The notes under the pieces are model-generated. The model was given only the letters and a program-made list of their open reading frames with translations, was not told the DNA's origin and ran no database searches. This document shows positions 1-10,445 of a stretch of DNA of 31,671 bases, one piece after another. This DNA is from Paramacrobiotus richtersi (taxonomy: Eukaryota; Tardigrada; Eutardigrada; Parachela; Macrobiotidae). Each line of letters begins with the position of its first letter. Within the stretch, counting starts at the first letter, position 1. Position numbers and translations under genes: made by a program. The stretch covers positions 1 through 31,671 of the forward strand of contig JAQGAU010000298.1 of NCBI GenBank assembly GCA_034698045.1, given 5' to 3'.

Positions 1-1445
1 TACAGTACATAATACAACCAGATAATTCATGCCGTACAAATAATACTAAGCGTTGCTATGATCAGATCGAGAAATCGTAAAATGAATCTTTTTTGCTTTT
101 TTCTTTCGAACATCAGTGTACAGATACATGTACATGTAGAACAGCTACATGGAAATAATTTTTTTTATTGCGTTTGTAACGCGAGCAGCAAACCTGAAAT
201 CCAATAAAACAGAATTTTTTTAAAATGAGAAAACACAGGCATTATTTCTGTTAAATAAAAAAAAATGAAATAGCTCTTTACTGGGAATGTGATACAACGA
301 AGCTGGCGCTACACTAACAAATACTGCAGTTATGTCTGTACTAAAAACTGAAACCAAAACAACTAACACCAGCCTTATCATTCAACACTGCCTTAGTACG
401 TAGCAATGTATAATTTCTGTTAACGATATCTGTAAGCATTTGAACAGAGCGGAACAAAGAGCCAAGAAACGAAGTATTTTTGCCGATCCCAAAATTTAAC
501 TTGAAACCGAGTGAACATATATGCAAGAACCGGGCGCGGCGGATATTTTCGTTCAAACGGTTTTATAAGCTAACAAAAACAATATCAGAAAGGGACATTT
601 TGCATCATTGCCTCCACTTGGGCTTGGAACCGGATGTAAGAAAAAGGATTTCACATAATTTGTACTGCTGGGATGCCCGTGTATTGCTTATGACACATTT
701 GCTTATGAACCGTCGAAACCGTCCGCAGGGAAGAAAGTTTTCCCACCTACAAACTTCAACCCCAGAATATGCGCGCGCTGCAGAGATATCGACTTGAAGG
801 TCATCCGGATATTCGGAGCTCATTTAATATACATGCGGTTGCATCCGGACACCTTCGGCACGGACCCAAAAATGATTAGTTGCAGATCGACAATTTTCAC
901 AGAGCCTGCAAATATCTGTAGTCGGTTTCTACAGGCAGTTATGTCCGGCTTCAGCCGTGTGGTGAAGCCGATTAGTTACAGGGCTCTGGTAAAAGAACCT
1001 GACTGAACCCGCTCACTTGATCCCGCCCGGCAAAAATGTGAGAATGACCTTAAGGTCAGAGCCTGCGGAGCCTCATAACACAAATTTTGGGGTGGGTAAA
1101 ATTTGCGCCGGACGGTGTTGGCGTTCGGGCGATTTTGCCGGTTGCAAGCGAGAGCTACAGACATTCAGAAACGCTTTTTGATTACGTTCACCCAACAACC
1201 AAAACAAAACTGTAAGACAAGATCACTACATAACATTAGCGACCAAGGCTCTCGGAATCGAGAGAAACGGACGAAATAAATAGCCGGAAACATTCAATGT
1301 AAGGTGCTCATTCTCAAGACGGAAGATAACAGTCATGGATCACACCAGAAATTTGTTCCGAAGAAGAACTGAGTTTTCAGCTTCAGTTCTGCACGCCGAT
1401 CTAAAGAAACCCTGAGGCGGCAGCCGAAGGTGTTTTTTGTACGAT
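1..1445. other. AT-rich non-genic stretch
   Basis: I see no convincing gene here. The longest open frames (480-797 plus, 605-823 minus) have no recognisable motif, and the plus one starts at a non-ATG codon. An imperfect hairpin with CGGCTTC/GAAGCCG arms lies at about 951-970. The stretch ends at the tandem-repeat block. Confidence 0.5.
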
Positions 1446-1478
1446 CGACCGAAGCGAAGCGAAGGTCCTCTATATTCA
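1446..1478 (+). repeat. Dispersed 33-bp motif shared with 30683-30715
   Basis: The 33 bases starting CGACCGAAGCGAAGCG match the reverse complement of 30683-30715 at 30 of 33 positions. Shorter versions of the GACCGAAGCGA core occur near 2012-2024 (minus) and 30297-30308 (plus). Here the motif abuts the first unit of the tandem repeat, so it may mark the end of a repeat family. Confidence 0.6.
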
Positions 1479-1850
1479 ATGAAAATGGACATTTTGTCTG
1501 TCCCGTCGGTCACGGTACCGGAAGTATTGTGTAATAAACAATATAATAAAAAAATAATGATAAATAAATAAATAAATAAATAAATAATATAGGCACAAAA
1601 ACAGATGGCGCGTCCTCTATATTCCACATAACTGGATATTTTGTCTGTCCCGTCGGTCACGGTACCGGAAGTACTGCGTGATAAATAAAATAAGAAATAA
1701 ATAAAGAAGTAAATAAGTAATATAAACACAAAAACAGATGGCGGGTCCTCTATATTCCACATAACTGGATGTTTCGTCTGTCCCGTCGGTCACGGTACCG
1801 GAATTATTGCGTAATAAATAGAATAATAAATAAATAATAATAAATTGTCC
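1464..1850. repeat. Three-copy tandem repeat, about 133-147 bp units, with TAAA tracts
   Basis: Units begin at about 1466, 1613 and 1746 with the same TCCTCTATATTC start. Each contains a conserved core that runs from TTTGTCTGTCCCGTCGG to GGTACCGG, followed by a variable tract of TAAA/AATA repeats and a near-identical CACAAAAACAGATGGCG segment in the first two units. The long minus-strand open frame at 1340-1762 is only this repeat read through and is not a gene. The tract length differs between units, as expected for a minisatellite with an embedded microsatellite. Confidence 0.9.
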
Positions 1851-2054
1851 TGTTCTTCATGTGATAGTGTGATAAAGGTCAGCAATGCTTTCGTTCTTGG
1901 GATGATATGCATTAATGTAGGGTATCTGCCACTGCAAGGTTGCACAAACACTCTTGACCGCCGTGCACAAATCCCTAATTTTTTTCTGTGAACGGTGTGC
2001 AGATTTACTGCTCGCTTCGGTCAACCAGTGCCCGCAAACAGCGAGTGCACTTAC

Positions 2055-3401
2055 CTAGTCTATTATGGCCTATATGAGTACGTATGTCGTAGTTACATGT
2101 ATGAGGCGTATTGAATTGAATCCACTCAGTACTTAGTACTGATACTAGTAAATGTTCACTGACCAGTGCGATTGCCTGAGCCACATAAACGGATATCTTG
2201 GCAACAGTTGTGTCCAGCTGCGTCTGTGTTACATCGAGGAAGACGAGTTTTCCGTAAAGAAAGGTCACAACTTTCCCATACGTCAAATCCTTCTGCCCGT
2301 TATAAGTCGATGACAAGGGGTCACCCAAAGTTTCCACCTACAATAGCATGTGGTTCATTCGATATGGTCCGATTCCTTTCTGTCTGTAAGAAACGGACCA
2401 GCTGTATCCATGCCGAAAAGCTCATGAAAAAGCAGACCATCCACATTATTCGCGTCAGGACGGTCCCCACGGAAATGGGCACTTTCCGGAATATACGCAC
2501 GATCTCGTCGCAAAACATGGTCAGGCAAAAGAGCCGTAGAAACTGAAGGCCTGAACGAAACGAAAGCTTTCAAAACAGATCATATAGATCAGTACATCAA
2601 TGGAAAACTAATCAACGTCGACGTACTTGTAGCAGTCACTTTCCAGTAAGCAAACGGACCGAAACACTCCATGGCAAACAGGCAGACAATTTCGTACACC
2701 AACAAAGGAAGGTTAGCCACATTTGCCACGAATTCCCAGTCTTGCAGTATACGAGACATCAGTGCTTTCATGTGAGACAGTTCTTTGAAACTCCCCAAAA
2801 ATCGCCGATAGTTCTGCCATACCGGTATGCCACCGCGGGCACGTTTGTCCTACACAGACGGTCAAAAAATTCCATGAGTATTCTTTATTTCTCCATATTA
2901 ACCGTACATAAAATACTTTGTTGCACATAGGACAAATATACTAGTATTACACACCTTGATAGGCTTAGCCAACAGCAGTACAAGCAGGGCAATATTTAGC
3001 CAGAAGTCAACAAGCAAGTGAGACCTGTTACTGGTGCCCGAACCGTACCATCCGTGACTAAGTTTCCTGCTCATACAGGCACGTTGGACATTACGTTAAT
3101 TACAGCATGCAAGTTACAGTATGTGGATGTGAAGAAGCTCTTACTCGTCATTCCCAAAATAAGGCTGAAAGAAGTTAATGCCCAATGAAACCAGACTGAG
3201 AACAAACACCGCGCACGCACGTCCGAGAGAAAAGGGGCAGAGTACGGTGCATTTGAAGAGCTCGCGATGGGAGTACACCCAGAAAGGCACGATGCCGCAG
3301 AGCAGCAGAAGCGCCAAAGGAGCTATGGATACAAGGTAATAAGTCCATGGCAAACAGGAGAGCGGCGTCGTGTCACTGCAATTGTTCAGGCATATGTTAA
3401 G
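2055..3401 (-). CDS. Gustatory-receptor-like multi-pass membrane protein, N-terminus missing
   Basis: Six exons join in frame on the minus strand: 3401-3145, 3024-2955, 2849-2640, 2542-2342, 2292-2164 and a possible terminal 2069-2055 ending in TAG. Every internal boundary is GT-AG, with introns of 120, 105, 97, 49 and 94 bases. The joined frame gives about 293 residues with hydrophobic segments in exon 1 (two), exon 2, exon 3, exon 4 and exon 5, so five to seven membrane passes. Exon 3 has a basic loop, then an amphipathic stretch (FKELSHMKALMSRIL) leading into a membrane segment. The last introns are phase 0, and the protein would end shortly after the last hydrophobic segment. Both are features of invertebrate gustatory receptors (7tm_7). 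No upstream exon with a start Met was found. The TAG sits directly before a good GTAAGT donor, so the terminus is provisional. A weaker alternative is an ABCC-type TMD0. The exon structure is fairly sure, the family less so. Confidence 0.5.
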
Positions 3402-6400
3402 CTACAGACCCCAGTACACCAAGCAGCTGATGAGTTTCCTTATCACACTGGTAGTACGAATAGAGATCCACTCCAGTTTCTTTATTACTAGAAGTGTCAA
3501 ATGCTGTTAGTGTAATGTTTGCGATTCATGTCAATCGTGTCAGTTGTGTGAATCGTGTCATGTCAATCGCAAGTCTTCGAAGCTCTAACTTATTAAATAG
3601 AGTGCGCGGAAAGAAACTGCTATTTTTGACTACCTACTGAATAACGTTATGTTGCGATATAGTAGTTTATATTAATTATGACCTAATATCGCACTCGTGC
3701 TGCCCTTGGCAGATTCGCTCGCAGCATGACTTACTTGGCTGTGTTGAGAAATCGGCATAACCCATGTGAGTATAGCTGTTTAATGGGATATGTAGCTAAA
3801 GAAGCTACTTTAGCCGTTGCATTTTCTCCAACAGATGCGGGGACTGAAGCCATTAGCAAACTCTCTGATTACGCAAGCTGCACGCAAAGAACCGCAGCTC
3901 GACGCGAAGTACCCAGTATGGTCCGTGCCGTCTCCACCACTTGCTGTCTGCCGGCACAAGGCTAAATTATCACCCCTAAAATACACAACCTAGGCTAGAA
4001 AGAAAAGCCAGACAACCAGAAAGATGCAATTTCTGGCCTAAACTGATAATAGCGATAGAAGTAAGATGTACAATTTCGCACAGAGCGACAGAGTGAGGAA
4101 ATGTCTTCTACAAATGTTTTCTCGGAAAAACATTTGGAATGTGAATTTGCCTAACGGGATCGTTTACAGACTACAGCACTGTTCTAAAACTTTGGAAACT
4201 AACATTCTGAATGTTTCGCCGAGTGCTGTTGAGCGGGCAGCCTATGTCAACAAGATAGCAATTGTGCCACTTGGTGCTCAGTCTCACATGTTGACTGGGG
4301 ACCCTTTTGTAATCAGTCGCCGGCCAGGCAGCCTTGTTTTACAGTAAAGCGGTTTTAATAGCCGCTGGTGGCCCTAGCGGCAACTGCACTTCCAGTCTTG
4401 ATACCGGGTAGCTCCGCTCTGTTTGAAGTCAAGTGTACTTTCTGCAGCCTTTGAACCTCAAAACTCGTACAAGCTGTGTTTGGTTAGATTATCCAAACAA
4501 GCGGAATTATCAGCGCAACACTGCAATATTTGCTTCGATTCCACTGGCGACTCGAGCATCTGTAGGCGCTGGATATGTGCTCACATAATATACAGAGCGG
4601 CATACAGTTATGGAGAGCCCATTCTGCTTTTGTTAGATGAACGGGTGTGACCGTCAGAACCTTGCCGAACAGATTATCCGGTCGTATCCGCCTCCGCGTG
4701 CACCGGTGGCATAAATGTTTTGTTATGGTTGGCTGCCAATCAATGCAAAACGTTCATGGGACGGCACTGAGTCGACAAGATAATGGCAAAACAAAAATAA
4801 GTAATGGCAGTGACCAGCAGTGCATAAAAAAACAGAATTAGAGTAACGTGGCCATTACGGTACGTCTAATTCGAAATCGTTGTGACCTTGTGCACCGATA
4901 TAACTTAATCAATAACAAAACTCATGCAACGTTAGCATCATGTTTCATCCAACTCAAAACCGTTATGATCTCGGCATCGACGAAAATCAGCAAAAAGAGT
5001 ATCAATGTCACGCGGCCTTCACCTTACATTTACAGTATGTAGTTCGAACCGTTCGCGACCTGGCCATTGACGGGATGCAAACTAACAGAAAACGGCACTG
5101 TGTGTACAAAATATTAAGCGCGATATGTTGTATCAACATTCGGAATGTTCTCTTTGATGTACTTATTTCTGACGATCATGCTCATGATCATGATGGCGTC
5201 ACTAATACTGCCGACTGCGAAGATGTAATTTCTCGGATATTCCCATGTTCTGTTAGCGAATTTATTATCAGCATGTTTCATGTTGAATTAATCAAGAGCT
5301 TTTATATTGTCTGCCTTTTATATATTGTGCTAACAAGTAAGAACCAAACGCGAATACATTAACAAAATAGAAAACAGCGAGAATTCAAAACAGGAATACA
5401 TATTTGTACAGACCCTGGTGCATAGTATTTGCCATGCGTAAAATCGCTGGTTTTGTCTTGTTCATAAGAGCATTCTCCCCTTTTATGCATTGTAAATTTG
5501 TTATCTATCGCTAACGTTTTGTAATATTCGTGCTTCTATGCGGCCACAGTTCTTTGAGTGAAATGCCGGTGTCAACAAAGCCAAGCAGGCAACTGCTGCA
5601 AACTCCAGCGCATAAGCAATGCGCCACGAATTCTTCACATGCATACGGTACCATGTGAATACGCTAAGTTCCGGACCGACTACGCCGATGGCCGGAAGTG
5701 CTTTTGGAGCGGAATCCCAAGCGGGCGCGCTTTTTTGGGTTTTTCTAGAGTTGAGTGGGAACGCTGAACGAAGAGAAGCTGAGCGGGCATGAGAAGATAT
5801 GTACGGCGAAAACCTTATAGGACTACCTTTAGCCATGCTGAGACAACTAGTAATCGAGAATAGTTTGAAGATCGAAGTATGAACCAGCATAGAAATAATA
5901 CCGATTGCAGCGCAGGGGCTTTGCTTTCACGTAAAACAGTTGTGAACATCGTCGTCGGCATTACTGATCCGCAGGTAGGGCTCTTATCAGTCCGTAATCA
6001 ACAACAGATGAGGACCCCAGAGGTGCGACCAAACGGTTGACTGCAATATCTGTACTTTTGCCAGCGCTAGCATAGGAACTGAACGGCATTCTGAACACAC
6101 TAGGTATACGCAGCTTCGGGCGGTCATGGTATTACGAGTACGAGGGAACGCAGTTTGCGAAATCAATCTATCTTTTGCTTCAGTTGTGTACTAAGTTTGT
6201 ACGGGCATCATTTGGTACCGGTAGAGCCACACACCTCGGTCAGAGTACACACACCACCGGCAATCTGGGTCGTCTTCAACATTTGGTGAACACACTACAC
6301 TCAGCGTATTCATTTCATACCACGAAAGATGGTGTATGTTGTTGGAATAATGAATTCAACGAGTAATGGTTTTCGTGTGCGGGATAAATAACTTCTTAAA

Positions 6401-6726
6401 ATGTGTAGGTAAGTACACACTTCAACAAGCATACCATATCGTAAAAACACTCACAGTACTGTACATCCAACGTAGTAATATCAGTGAACCCGCAAACAAC
6501 ATGATGATGCGAAACATGTCAAACAAGGTTGACTTTCGAATAGGTCAGATACGTAAATAGTAATGAGGCGCGAAATAGGTATATATGTAGTTTTACCTGA
6601 ATAAGACACGAGCAATAATTATTCAACTTGAAAATGTTAAAAAATCGGAACGCCCTCCTTTCAGTTCACTGGGTGTAGGAAGGTCCTCTAGAAAGCAGCC
6701 GTAGCGAACTTGCTGGACAAGACTTG
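3402..6726. other. Intergenic, no supported gene
   Basis: The missing first exon(s) of the membrane-protein gene could lie in the first few hundred bases, but I could not identify one. At 3530-3570 an AATCGTGTCA word recurs as a short local repeat. Two ATG-started frames, 4940-5362 (plus, 140 aa) and 5501-5890 (minus, 129 aa, with one hydrophobic segment near residues 90-110), are open but have no motif or splice support. I do not call them genes. Confidence 0.4.
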
Positions 6727-9654
6727 CTAAGCTGGCAGAGGTGCTTTCAGACCGCTGATGAATGGATGCAACTGTAAACGTTCGCACGTCGGCCTGCTTG
6801 TAGACGGGCGTTTAAGACAAGACTGAACAAAGTTAAGAGCTTCACCGTCGCCAACTTCACTGGTATCGGGTTCCGCTCGGAATGTCAGCAGATTGTACAT
6901 GTTGGCCAGAAAGTCCGTTGAATTTGTATCTGGCTTGGAGAAAGTATACTCCTTCAGTTTTCCGTCTATCCTGTATGTCCACCGAGGCAGGCTTCTCTGG
7001 TACATTTCTATGACGGTGCAGCCTAGGCTAAACACGTCCGTCACTCTGCCCACATTTTCTGGATCTTTTATGTCAAAGGACAGCAGCTCCTGCATTTCCT
7101 TGGAGGCGAAGCGGGACGAACCCTCTGGCGAGCTGATGAAGTTGCGAGGCGTGGATTCGCCGGTAAAGTGCGAGGCTTTTTCAAAGTGGCCGATTTTTAA
7201 AAGATACTCGGGGCTACCGTCTTCTCTTGTTGACTGTTGCACCAAGATATTCGAGCACCGAATATCCTTATGGATGATGCCGTACTGATGTAAAAACGCC
7301 AGTCCTTCAAGGATTTGTCGAGTGAAGTCTGGAATTAGGATTTTACGAAAAATCGCCTTCTTACTAACCGAAGAAAGCGTTTCCATGTTCCCTATAATCA
7401 GGTGTTCCGCTGATTACCACCACTGGTATTTGATATTTGATATAAAATGTCGCTTTTACCTTCACTTTCAGTAAAAACGCGTAGTTCGAGAATATCTTCA
7501 CTTCTTTTGACGGCCAGATGTTGGATGACATGTTTAGTTTTTGGCGCGATATCTTTGACAAGTACCTTGTACATGTCTTGTTTCCTCACCATCAGCAGTT
7601 CCGGCTCACCGGCACTTGAATCGATTGGAGATATGATCGATACCCAACCTGGCGTAACGCTGTTGGCAGCTATCTCGGGCAGTCTGACCTTTTCCTGCAG
7701 TCTGGCCATTGTTTCGTCTTGTTCATCGGGGTCCAAAAGGACTACCAGCCGGTGGCCCTCGGTCAAGGGCGAATGATGTCTTGCCTCTTCCTCTAGCTGG
7801 GCGGCTGTTTTCAGCTCATATCGGCTGACGAGAAAACGCTGTTGTTCCCTGCTCTTGATGTCCGGCACGATGCGGAACGATGGATGGAAGTATGGAGACT
7901 GCAGTAACTCGTATGCTGAGGGTCTCTTGCTAGGATGAACTATCAAGCATTTGCTGAGGAATGCTTTGACCTCGTCTGTTACTAACTGACACTCGGTGCC
8001 TTTACACCCATGGCTACATGTCTTGGAACATGGGTATTTGGGCTTGTATCCCAGTCTATAGTAGTGGTGCATCTCTTGGAAGGTACACGTAGAATTTACT
8101 CGTAAGAATCCACTCTCATCCTGGCTCTTTGTTAGAAACGGCGGTTGACCTTTCTGTGTCATTTGTATGAACACGCATCCTAAACTCCAAATGTCAGTTC
8201 CCGGGCCAACAGGCATGCCCTTGGCGGCTGGGACTACGGATAGTTCAGCCATTTCTGGAGACACAAAGTGTACTGTGCCAGCTGCGTTTTCCAGGCCTTG
8301 GTAAGGCGGGGAGCCAGAAAACGGCCTGGCCATGTCGAGGTCCGTAATTTTTACGCACTCTGAGTTGCCCAGCACGGTGATATTGGCTCCTTTAATGTCT
8401 CGGTGGATTATGTGGTTACTGTGGAGAAACTCAAGTCCTTGCAGGATCTGCTTGGTAAACTGCGTTATGGTGTACTCGTTTGGAGTCCTCCTGCGCATGC
8501 TCATCCACTCGTCTAATGGTAAACCTGTGAAGACCATCGCAATTTAGTGCGACAAGTTAGTATTCTGTCAGATTATTGTTTATGATAGGACCATAATTTG
8601 TAGCGTACGGAGCGGTTTCGTGTAGTACTCAATCAAGCGTGCCGTTGCGCTCGCGTTCCTCTCCGCATCTCTAGCACAGTTTCTCTTACGGGGTTTTTCC
8701 CAGTTAAGGGTTCTTCGTGCTGGATCATCGTCAGTACAGACTACCGTGGTGCAGCAACACCGAGAGTGTCCACTAGCTGAGTGCTGTTTGATGTGATAAA
8801 TTAATGCACAGGGTTAACGGCGTATCCGCATATTCTTATACGGTTAGTATATTTTTCTCGTAGCACATGTGCATCTCATAACTGTAGTACAGATAGAACA
8901 AATGCTAGCTAGATGTAGCTAGACATACACGCTCTAAGTTCATATTTTACATGACGTATCCTGCATTAAATTATAATACTGGTACTACTGTCGGTAGTAT
9001 GTAAATTTAAGGAATTGGGAATGCATAAGGAGTGAATATACTGTAGTATAGGGAATTAGGCGCTGCGGGTTATACTTTTTTGGATGCGGCGCAGTTCTTG
9101 TCATTAGTTGTCGGGAAGCTACAAGTTTGCCCACCGTGCGCTGTGTAGAACTGTGTGCAGAGGTACAGTATAATATAGTACTGTACAATATGGTTTACGT
9201 TTGGTTAACCTTCGCATAGTTCTGTCAGAATATAACACATCCGGCCAGGCTCTCCAGGCTGCATTGACGTATAATCGGCACCGTAATATTTCTGCACATT
9301 AGTGCTTGTCTGCTTTCCAATCGAAATTTTCAGCAGGGGAAGGATGGATAAGCGTCGTTGCACCATTTCATTTTTGGAATCTGCCCGCTGGGATGGGATC
9401 ACTGTCAGGGCCAGACGCAGAGATGGTATCAAATGAGCACTGCCCGACGGCCACTTGATATCTTTTAGGGCGGGAAATCCGTGGTTCTCGAAATAGGCGC
9501 TCGCTTCCTTCCCATACATTGGAACACACATCTCTGTCTCTTTTCCATGGTGAACATATTGTATCTCGTCTTGCTTAATAAGATTAACAATGAATGTTTC
9601 CGAGTTCGTTCCCCAACGTTTGTGCTCAAAATCAGTCGCATAAACTGCCACCAT
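6727..9654 (-). CDS. Gene A: tandem-kinase protein, STE11/MEKK-like, 724 aa
   Basis: Three exons, 9654-9210, 8524-7460 and 7391-6727, join through GT-AG introns of 685 and 68 bases, both phase 1, to exactly 725 codons. Domain 1: exon 1 ends with a kinase beta4-beta5/hinge pattern (VQKYYG ... ILTELCEG), and exon 2 carries the alpha-E helix, an intact HRDIKGAN loop (HRD at 189-191), DLD in place of DFG (210-212) and SPE (237-239). The nearest match to the VAIK strand in exon 1 reads LALTVI, with Thr where Lys is expected. A Cys-rich insert lies near residues 314-328. Domain 2 starts after a long linker. It has HKD at 544-546 with Asn551 kept, GHF instead of DFG (571-573) and SKE for APE (600-602). 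So domain 1 may be partly active, and domain 2 is probably a pseudokinase. The start is the first ATG in an open frame that extends back to a stop near 9706, so an upstream exon is possible. Confidence 0.8.
7990..8031 (-). other. Cys-rich insert in gene A kinase domain 1
   Basis: Between the helix-G and helix-H regions of domain 1 the protein has a C-x3-C-x3-C-x4-C cluster with a His inside it (CSKTCSHGCKGTEC). Such spacing could bind a metal ion. No equivalent exists in genes B, C or D. Confidence 0.55.
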
Positions 9655-10445
9655 GTCTAAATCTGACAGTCTTTTTATACGCTGACTGTAGTAAACTATG
9701 CTACGCTATGCCACTTGCACAACTGCCTACTCTTTTCTGGCTTTGAGTTAAACAATCATCTTGAACGAGGTTATGTACTGAAAAATCCAGATAATATGGT
9801 TCTGCCATTGTTCGCAGGGTTATCAAGGAATTTGGCTCGGCACTGAATCGACAACGGAGGGCCTCAGCTGATAACATGCAGCTGAAATTTCTCGGATTGA
9901 GTAAACTGAAGGATATTTGCAAAGTCGATATGAGTAAAGATCCTGTTTGTTTTACAGTCTCTAGTGCTCGCTTGTTTACTTAATGTTTCGACACTTAAAC
10001 AGTCCAAGCATCGTTATGAAGTGTATGTAACGATATAATCATACATACTGTGTTCGGCTTTGCCACGCTGCTAGTTGCCCCGTGAATAATATTGCTGCAC
10101 ATGGTGCTTTTTCGGATTGTAATTTATGGGTTCGCCAGGGACCAGGGTTACGCCTATGTGTGACTTACAAACTACTTCGACGCAGAAGCAGTCTAACCTG
10201 ATTCGAAGATAAACAACAATAATAAGCTTAAAGCATCATTGCGATTAAATTGTCGATAATGTGAGCCTTTCATAATTCTGAAGCAGGTCAAACGAGTCAA
10301 AAAGTGCAATGAACAATATTCTTGCAAGAAAATTCATAAACAAAAGGATTGTCCCTTAAGCACAACCTGAACGAACACAAAACTGTAGTTTCCAGTGAAA
10401 TCGACCGACTGGTATCTGTCTGCATGTGGGTCGAAGCTGAAACTT
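9655..10445. other. Spacer between genes A and B
   Basis: This holds the upstream region of gene A and the downstream region of gene B. A minus-strand open frame at 9701-9922 could be a 5' exon of gene A. A good acceptor, CTACAG at 9691-9686, lies between it and the gene A start, but the reading phase does not fit simply. Nothing else is recognisable. Confidence 0.4.

Noticed and set aside
1340-1762. 140-codon minus-strand frame with many aromatic and Ile residues
   Set aside because: It is the tandem-repeat block read through. The repeated peptide follows the DNA repeat and the TAAA tracts.
5030-5060. GGTTCGAAC, resembling a tRNA B box (minus strand)
   Set aside because: No matching A box, acceptor stem or anticodon arm can be drawn around it.
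4940-5362. 140-codon ATG frame, plus strand
   Set aside because: AT-rich, with no recognisable motif or supporting signals.
5501-5890. 129-codon ATG frame, minus strand, with one hydrophobic segment
   Set aside because: It has no motif, no splice support and no paralogue in the window. An open frame of this length can occur by chance here.
7447-8547. Plus-strand frames opposite gene A
   Set aside because: Shadows of the kinase exons. The minus-strand frames carry the conserved kinase motifs.
9669-9677. TATAAAAAG on the minus strand just before the gene A ATG
   Set aside because: It lies only about 15 bases before the ATG, too close to place a transcription start upstream of the start codon.
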